Part shown: positions 1 to 8,000 of the stretch, piece by piece | How positions within the stretch are numbered: position 1 is the stretch's first letter | Layout: the number at the start of each line of letters is the position of its first letter | The notes under the pieces: generated by a model | Told to the model about the DNA's origin: nothing | The model's database searches: none | Seen by the model: the letters and a program-made list of their open reading frames with translations, nothing else | From: Rodentolepis nana | Lineage: Eukaryota > Platyhelminthes > Cestoda > Cyclophyllidea > Hymenolepididae | Direction of reading: 5' to 3' | DNA: 24,444 nt | Assembly (NCBI GenBank): GCA_900617975.1 | Contig: UZAE01000393.1 | Span: 1 to 24,444, forward strand | Translations under genes and position numbers: made by a program

Positions 1-3000
1 GGGAGCTGGCTTCTCTGCAATGTAAGTTGCCTGCATTGATTTTGCTGTTAGAGGGGCAGGAGCAACTTGAAGCTTTTTGCCGAGCATTTCAGGCACTCTG
101 CACTGTACAACATTTGTTTCATAGGCAACGATTGGTGATTCAACATAGCTAGCTTGAGCTATTGTTGAATTTAGAGGCTCAGGTGACACCTGCAATTTTT
201 TGCCAACCGAAGATGTAGGAAGAGGACCACAACTAAAGTCATTGGTTTGTGGTAGTGGTGGAGCTGCAAATACCATTGGTTTGGGTGATGGCGCCTTGAT
301 AATGATTGGTTCTGGCTCTATCCACAGGGTTTGGGATCGTCCTGCTAGCAGTGGCTCTGTGTAGGTTGCCTGACAGACAGATACTGACAATGGTTGAATG
401 GGTACTTGAACTGCTGTTAGATCGTGTTTAGGCTGAATCGGTTCCGAATAAGTGGACTGTAAAATAGCCAAAGCAAGTGGTTCTGGCATTACTTGGAGCT
501 TCTTTCCAAAGGTCTCAATCGGTCGAGGTGCATCACAGCTGAAATCCTTTACATGTTTTGGTGCAGGTTCCACAAATTTAACTTGGGAGATGGCGGTTGT
601 TAGTGGTGCTGGCTTGGGTGCCACATAAATTGCCTGACAAGCTCCAACAGCCAAGGGAGCTGGCTTCTCTGCAATGTAAGTTGCCTGCATTGATGTTGCA
701 GTTAGAGGGGCGGGAGTAACTTGAAGTTTCTTTCCAATCGTCTGGGGAGGTAATGGGGCATCGGAAGTGAAGTCTTTCATTGAGACTGCCGCGCATTGTG
801 CGGCTTCTATTGTTAATGCTGGTGCTTTGGGTTCGACGTACACAGCCTGTGCCCCTGCTGTAACAAGATGTACTGTCTCGACTTGAACCCCTTTGAATTG
901 AGTCGTTGGTAAAGTGGGATTACAACTGAAGTCACTTGTAAGAGGTGCCGGTGCTGCCATAACAATTTGTTCAGGGGTTGCGGGCTTAATGATGATTGGT
1001 TCCGGTTCGACCCAGATTGATTGTGTTCTAATTGTTTCCAGTGGAGAGGGTCTAGACTCTTCATAGACTGCTTGTGATACGCTTACTTCAAGAGGTTTTG
1101 GTGAAACCTGCAATTTCTTTCCAACTTTCTCAACCACTGCAGGTTCGATAGTTTGAGTCACACTCGAAGACAATGTAACTTCTTTCAGTGACACTTGACT
1201 AGTCATTGCACTCAATGATTCAGGATGTACTTGCAGTTTTTTGCCAATCTTTTCTATTTCTTTCACTTGGCCTGAGTATAGTTCGTAGACACTCACCTTA
1301 GGTTCTATGTAGGTTACTTGAGCAACAGTAACGGCCATTGGCTCAGGACCCACTTGGAAGGCTTTACCAATCTTTTCCATCTCTAAGTAGATGGATTGGG
1401 ACATTGACGATACTAACGGTTCTGGAGATACCTGTAACTTTTTGCCTTGTGTCTCAACGGGAACATGTGCTTCACACGCAAAGTCCTGAGTTAGAATTTC
1501 AATTGGTCTCGTTTCACATGAGAAATCTTTTGATTCAATTACTGGTGCAGAGAAGACAGGCATTATATCCTGCTTGAGGACAATCGGTGGGGATTCCACC
1601 CAAATTGCTTGTGTGGCTTCAATTCGAAATGGTTCCTGTTTCGGTTCCGTATATATAGCTTGTGATGATCCTCTCATTAGTGGTTCAATTTTAACTTTTT
1701 CATAGAATGCTTGAGATTGGATAATTGAAAGAAGTGGAGGTTTCTCTTCAATATAATTAGACTGTGAAACGGCCGCCGCTAGTGGAGTTGGCGAAACTTG
1801 CAGTTTCTTTCCTATTGTTTGAATGGGTTCTGGTGCATCACATGAGAAATCTTGCTTCGAAATTGCTAAGGGAGCATCGCAGCTGAAGTCCTTAGTCACC
1901 ACCGGTTCTGGTACAATTTGAACTGTCTTGTACTCTGTCATGATTGGGATGGGATTGCAGCTGAATTCGCTTGTTAACGGAGGAGCAGACATTACAACTG
2001 CCACCGGTGTCAGTGGTTTGATAATTATTGGTTCAGGTTCTTCCCATATCGATTGGGATTGCCCAACATGCAAGTGTTCTCGTAGAGGTTCCTCATAAAT
2101 TGCTTGAGATGCAATTGAAGCCAGTGGGGGCGGCTCGACCTGCAGTTTTTTTCCAATCGTTTTCATTATTGGCTCTGCCTCCGTCTGTGCCACAATAGTG
2201 GCCATCTTGATTTCTGTATGCAGTGCCTGACCAGCCTCTATTAACATTGGTCCTGGACTAACCTGCAATTTCTTGCCCTGAGTTATAACAGGTATAGGCT
2301 CGCAACCGAATTCTTTAGTTGTTACTTCAGCTCTAGCTTTAGATTGTGTGGTTGCAATTATTAATGATTCAGGCAAAATCTCCATGTAGTGAGCTTGTGT
2401 CGTGGTTGATTCCATAGGAGGTGGAGTCACCTGCAGCTTCTTTCCCGACACCTCGACAGGTATTTCAGCATCGCAAGAAAAGTCATTAGTTGGAATTACC
2501 CGCTGAATTGATTGCGCAACACCGATTTTTAATGGAGCTTGCGCAATTTCTTCATGCACAGGTTGTGCTGTTATTTGCAATTTTTTGCCTACCATCGTTC
2601 GAGCTGGAATTGCATCGCAAGAGAAGTCATTCGTTTCTATTAGCGTAATTGTCTCACTGGCCATATCGCGTGTTTCAACTGGCAGAGCAACTGGAGCAAC
2701 AAATACAGGTGCAACCTCCTGTTGTGAAATAATTTGTGGCACCTCTTCCCAAATAGACTGAGATGTTCCAACCTCAAAGGGTGCTGGTTGTATGGCGTCG
2801 CATTGGAAATCTGCCACTGATTTCTTGGGTTCTGCAATTGTTTGTGTTACATCAACATGTAAGGGTGTGGCCAAATTCACCTGCAACTTTTTCCCATGCC
2901 CAGCCTTTTTAATTGGAGAAACTTCTCCACTTCCCAATTTCATTGGCTCTGGTACTTGGATGGTTACTTGAAGCTTTTTTCCACTAGTTTTTATATCCTT

Positions 3001-3087
3001 CTGGCAAGCAATTATCTGATACGATCCAGGCCTTTGCGTTTCACAACTAGCATCATTCATCTCGGGTTCAAATTGCAGCTTCTTTCC
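1..3087 (-). repeat. Protein-coding degenerate repeat array (GKKLQV / SQ-I-Y/W / DFSCDAP modules)
   Basis: Sixteen GKKLQV-type motifs occur, starting near + positions 3087, 2982, 2901, 2590, 2448, 2278, 2153, 1815, 1445, 1370, 1245, 1122, 735, 510, 203 and 82. Fifteen are KKLQ[V/I/F] and one (1370) is KAFQV. Motifs of the DFSCDAP type (about fifteen) usually precede them and SQA-x-Y-x-E-P motifs follow. Five SQSIW-EPEP-type modules have their Trp codons at 2749, 2044, 1600, 1012 and 322, spaced 705, 444, 588 and 690 bp, all multiples of three. The composition is Pro/Val/Ile/Ala/Glu-rich. I recognise no named repeat family. Confidence 0.85.
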
Positions 3088-5014
3088 ATGTGTCCCTACC
3101 ACAGACTGCGTCGTCATAGTTTGCATCGGTTCTGGTGGAGCACTATACACATGCTCTTCCCTTCGTGTCTCGATGATTTTAGGCTCTTCAAAGAGTTCAA
3201 TCTGGGTTCTTTTCGATGCATATTCAGGTATAATCATAGCATCACAGCTGACGTCGTAGTGTTTTTGAGCCGGTGTACCAACTGAAACGAATTTCATTGA
3301 CGGTTGAATGAATCTTCGTTCTGGCTTAACAACACGAGTGATTTCCATTTCGGCAATGCCTGTATCTCGTACAAATTCTACCACTTCGGGTGCCTCACAT
3401 ACCTGAGTCGAAAATGTTCGTACACAAGGTCTAACTATGCAAGTGGATACAACAGGTCTGCAAACCGGGACACATGCTGTAGCATAGCAAGGACTGGCAA
3501 TAATTGGTAGACTAATGGCATGTTGCACCGTTCCAATATTCCTTGCACTTGGTGCATAGGAAACGTTTTCGAGCATAACCACATCTCTGGTTTGGTATTC
3601 ATTTGCATCGACACCATAGTCCATTTGTACCAGATGATCGTGAATATTAGGAACACTGTGGCAGTGATCAACCATACCTCTTCTTCTTGATATCTCAGGC
3701 GCTACAACTGTTGTGTACTTAAGTGTAGGTGAGCCTGCAGTTTGACCGTTGCGTCTTCTTCTCGGTGGAACTGGAGGAATTTGTGAATAAACCACATCAC
3801 TTTCACTTGATAATAAATCAGGAAGACTGGCAGTGTGATGGTAGGAAGCTTCTGTTGTATATCTTGTTGGTACAGCGTGTGCATGATTGGAACTTCCAGC
3901 TTCTGTTTCTGACATGTATCTTGTTCTTCTACGTTCATGCACTTCATAACGACCTTCTCTCTGTGTTCTGGCATTAACAGCATTTTCATAAACTCTGTCA
4001 ATATTCGGGTAAGATCGTGCAATGTTTGCGTAACGAGGTGAGGTATAGTCAAGTTCAACATTAACACATTGCATTTCTTGGGAGTGTCTTCGCTTTCTCC
4101 CTGGTTCAACGTAGACATTCTCACGACGGGATGCTGCCCTAGATGGTCGTTCAATCTCCCTACATCTTGCAAATGGAACAGAGTCAAAATCAACTGGACT
4201 AAGCACACAGTCTCGTGTTATTGTACCAATCTGAGTACATGAGTTTGCATAATCGTGGTTAATATATCGAACAGTGGAGCCATAGCTACTCAGCGTTTGA
4301 CAGTAGGAGTCTATTGTATCATACGTTCTTGGTGTTTCCATTGAAATGTGCTCACAAACTAATCGGCACCTCATCCCACGTCTCCGACACTGATGGCAAC
4401 AGTCGATAAGACTGAGAATTGGACTAACCGATCTTTCATGCTTTAAAGTTCCTAGCTGAGTACAACTGTTGATTTGAATCACTGGTCGTTTGTTATGCAC
4501 AGGGACGGATCGCGCATCTCTCCGCCTATTTTGATTTCCTTTACGTACATTCGCCTTCATCATTTCTGTTACATAACACTCTTCAGTTGTGGGAGATTCA
4601 GAGGAGTCCACTTGGGTACATGACTCTTTACTGCTTGGGCCAATTTGAGTCATAACACAGCGTTGAACTGGAGGTCGGCGTATTCTTGTCTCAATCCTGC
4701 TCTTTTTGGATGTTCTTTGAGAATCATCAGTCCCGGATGTGGTATCGATGGACTGTGTTTCTATAGACCTGCATTTACTACCTATTTGGACCATTGCATC
4801 CAATTGATGAACCGTCTGACTTCTTGCGCGTTTTCCGTCCAATTTTCGTTTAGGTCTTGAGCTAACCTCAACATCAAACGGTTGGCTTTTGCTGCGATAG
4901 ACCTCGTCAATCTCGGGTATCGCATAATGAGGCCGTTTGGTCGCATTTTCTGTGTATAAGCTCAATTGTGATGACAGATCGGCAAGTTGGATTTGACTCT
5001 CCTTTGTTATTTGT
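1..5014 (-). CDS. Giant exon 'i': basic linker plus novel repeat tail (open at window edge)
   Basis: An uninterrupted frame of 1671 codons after completing a Lys codon (AA|A), continuing off the left edge exactly in frame. Acceptor aaacttttag; the upstream intron is 67 bp. It begins QITKESQIQLADLSSQL, the end of the helical part, then turns disordered. The first ~640 residues are rich in Arg, Ser, Thr, Cys and Tyr, with NLS-like RPKRKLDGKRAR, repeated CTQIG-type motifs, a Cys cluster and a PPVPPRRRR motif. The remaining ~1029 residues are the GKKLQV/SQAIY/DFSCDAP repeat array. A frame this long in AT-rich DNA is strong evidence of coding. Many shorter open frames on both strands here are shadows of it. 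Confidence 0.92.
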
Positions 5015-8000
5015 CTAAAAGTTTACAATTTAAGGGTTATTTATAGGGGACATTTTTTCCATTTTTTGGTTAATTACATACTTTAGATGATCCACCATCT
5101 TGGAAATACGTTTCTGTTCGCTTTTGACTTCAATTAGGTAGTTATCAATGTACTCGTTGAGACGTTTCATCTCTTCTTGCATTAAGCCAACTGCAATAAG
5201 ATGGTCCTGTAATCGCATTAGTGGTGTTCGAAGTCGCACCAAATCGATTTCTTTCAGAGCGTACTCCCCCTCTTGCATCGAATCTAAAATATTGAGTAGA
5301 ACAGTTTTTCTAGCTTTGAAAGGAATGAAAGTTTTTACCACGCGGGAATGCAGCAATATCACCAACTAAAAGTCATTTTGCAAACCTTTTCTTCGATGTG
5401 TGTTTTAACTTCGGACCGCTACTCAAGTAATCTCAAGCTAATTCGATAAAGCTTCCTCACTTAAAAGACTACATTTTCTGATGCGTTTATTTTAATATTC
5501 ATTCCTTCTCTCCCCCACCCCCCTCCCTCCCTCCGGGTGTAAATTGGTCCACGAATTAGGTCTAATGCATCCACTTCTGTAGTTTCGATCTCTGAGTTAT
5601 GGATTTTGAGTTCAGAGTAAAATGTCGCAATAATTCAATAACAGAAGCAATCAAAACGGCTTCAAGTGGTGAATTTTGAAGATAATTCGTTCAGTAGATG
5701 GATAGACTTACCAACTTCCTAAGTGGTGCAAAAAATAACAACGTGTTTTTCTCATTTCGGGCATATGGGTTAATATCTAAAAGGTAAGTACCTTATGGAG
5801 TAAAAAGCCACAACTCCTTTATGATGTCTCAAACCCTATCTGTCAAGTCTAATCTCGTTTGTCCAGTCTCATCCGCACGCTTGACCAAGTGACTCATATA
5901 TTATCCTCCTATTCCCATTCATGTGCGCACATGCAGTCACTCGCTTCCACTCCACTTCTTAGTTTACTATGTGCCCTTGACCTATTCGACTCTCTGAGTT
6001 CCACTTTTGAAACTGTTGTTTGCTGCTATCTGCAGTCTACGCCTCGACGATCTGGTTAATTTTCATTAATTCCTACAATCCCGTAACTCCTAAAATGGTG
6101 AGCTCGGTTCTTGTGACTCAACCTCTTGCAAAATGATGATTTCGGGAACAGTTTAAATTAACAAGAAGTAAATATCTATTCCTATCGACTCACGACTTTT
6201 AAAGATGACACTTCGCTGAAATTTTTCCAAGGCGATCCGAAGCCGATCGTCATCCTCTTCTGGAGTAATGAGTTGGTTGTGGATATCAGCTATCAGATCT
6301 GTAAATGCCTTCTGTTTGATGCACACTGGCTGTTGAAAGAAGAAAACATTATTTATGAAGCTTTCCTACCATTATCCAACCATTCATGAATTAAAAACTT
6401 ATTTCTTACATTTTTTGCAGTTAATTTATTCAAAATATCAATGTATTCGAAGTAGAGCCTTTGCCGAGAGAGCCGTGCAATTTCTAGCCAAGTCTTTTTG
6501 CAGTATTGCTTGAGCCTTGAAAAATAATTTGTGAATTTAAGTTAATATATCTACTTAAAAATATAAGTAGCATAAGATATATATGAGAACTATGACTCAC
6601 AGGGACGCTCTTTCTATTGCTTCGACATCATTTCCCATTACCCAGAAGCAGACGGAGGGAACATTTTCAATACCTGAAGACGTCTGCACTTTCCAGAGAT
6701 GACTATCTTTCTGATTATCGATCAACTGAAGTAAGTCGCCTTGTTTAATCCGATATTCCGGCCCTGTAAGGCTTACCAGCGCTCTAACCATGACTGGCCC
6801 GTTTCGATTGTGTGGAGAACCCAGAGTTACTTCACCTTCACTGACACCTCCAAGCCTCAAACGAATTGGAACCACGGATTCACTGCGTTTCACAAGAGCA
6901 ATGCATCTGCTCCATAAATTTCGCATGGTTTCTAACTGTTCCTGAAGGTACGGCAGAAAAATATACAGATTATACATGTGAAAATGTTCATATATAATTA
7001 GTAATTTCGGTAGAGATAGAGAAATTTTGACATTATTCGGTTGGCAGGAGATTTTTGCATATTCCATTGATTTATTGATTTTTGATGACTTATTTCCTAC
7101 GTCTGGAAAGATAAAGCTGGTTTATAGAAACTCAATTTTCCGACAAGGAGTGTTGACCTCATTCATATCTTTAACCTAGACGGTTTATGAAGCACACTTT
7201 ATTATTATATACCAATCAACTTAAAGAGTTTGTGGAAAAGTGTTCAGTTGACACCCAGGTCAAGTTGGAAAGTAATAAATCGAAATGAAAGCGAGATATA
7301 CCCAAAGAGGCGAACGATTACCTCAGATTTTGCTTCCATCACGATTTAGCAAATATAATATTTAGAATTTGACAACTTTAATTGATATCGCTTTCCAATA
7401 TGAGCGTTAAGTAGGCATATTTCGTCGATCATATGGGTCAAATATCACGATGATCAAGGAGTTATTTACTGGAATATTCATATCCTGAGTGCTTCACTGG
7501 CCCAAATAAATCTCCTTCAAAGCCCAATATAAGCTTAATAATTTAATAAAGTCGGAAGGTAAGAAATGGTATATAGCTTACGCCAAAGACTCAATTTTAA
7601 GGCTAGTATTGAAGTACTATATTCTAAAATTGGAAAATATAAAATAGCATAAATGCCAAAGAATTGACTGAATAATGGGGAGGTAAAAAAAGGTGGAGAG
7701 GCATATCTGTGAAATAATTTCCATGAATTACTTAAACGATGATTCATTTTTCAGAAAATTATTGAGAGAAATGGTATAGAGTGGGGCGCTCGATTTAGCA
7801 CATTTTCTTGTTATTGAAATACTCTGAATAAAGTTTATATCTCATGTTTCCTCATAACTTTATTTTGCTTCATAAATACAACAGCTTGCATTATATATAT
7901 ACAAACGTGTAGATAATAATAAGACCTTGAAATTGAGTTTGACAATAAGGGGGGCAATTTAAATTATGGGTTTATATCTGTTCTATCAATCAGATAAATT

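Noticed and set aside
1..3087. Canonical plakin repeats (38-residue, intermediate-filament-binding) in the tail
   Set aside because: The hallmark Gly-Gly and Asp-Pro pattern of plakin repeats is absent; the motifs here are different.
2896..3285. 129-codon plus-strand open frame
   Set aside because: Antisense shadow of the repetitive coding exon. Its composition (Phe/His/Ser/Leu-rich) is what the reverse of that repeat gives.
3702..4208. 168-codon open frame on the minus strand
   Set aside because: Same strand as the giant exon but out of its frame. The true frame carries the in-phase splice junctions and the repeats; this one is a shadow.
5284..5365. Leftward extension of exon 5082-5283 with an open frame up to 5365
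   Set aside because: Using the other acceptors here would break the phase left by exon 6194-6329; only the acceptor at 5283 fits.
6942..7067. Open frame continuing upstream of the SH3 exon
   Set aside because: The segment beyond the good acceptor at 6941 is Tyr/Phe/Ile-rich low-quality sequence; the splice from exon 8577-8804 removes it.
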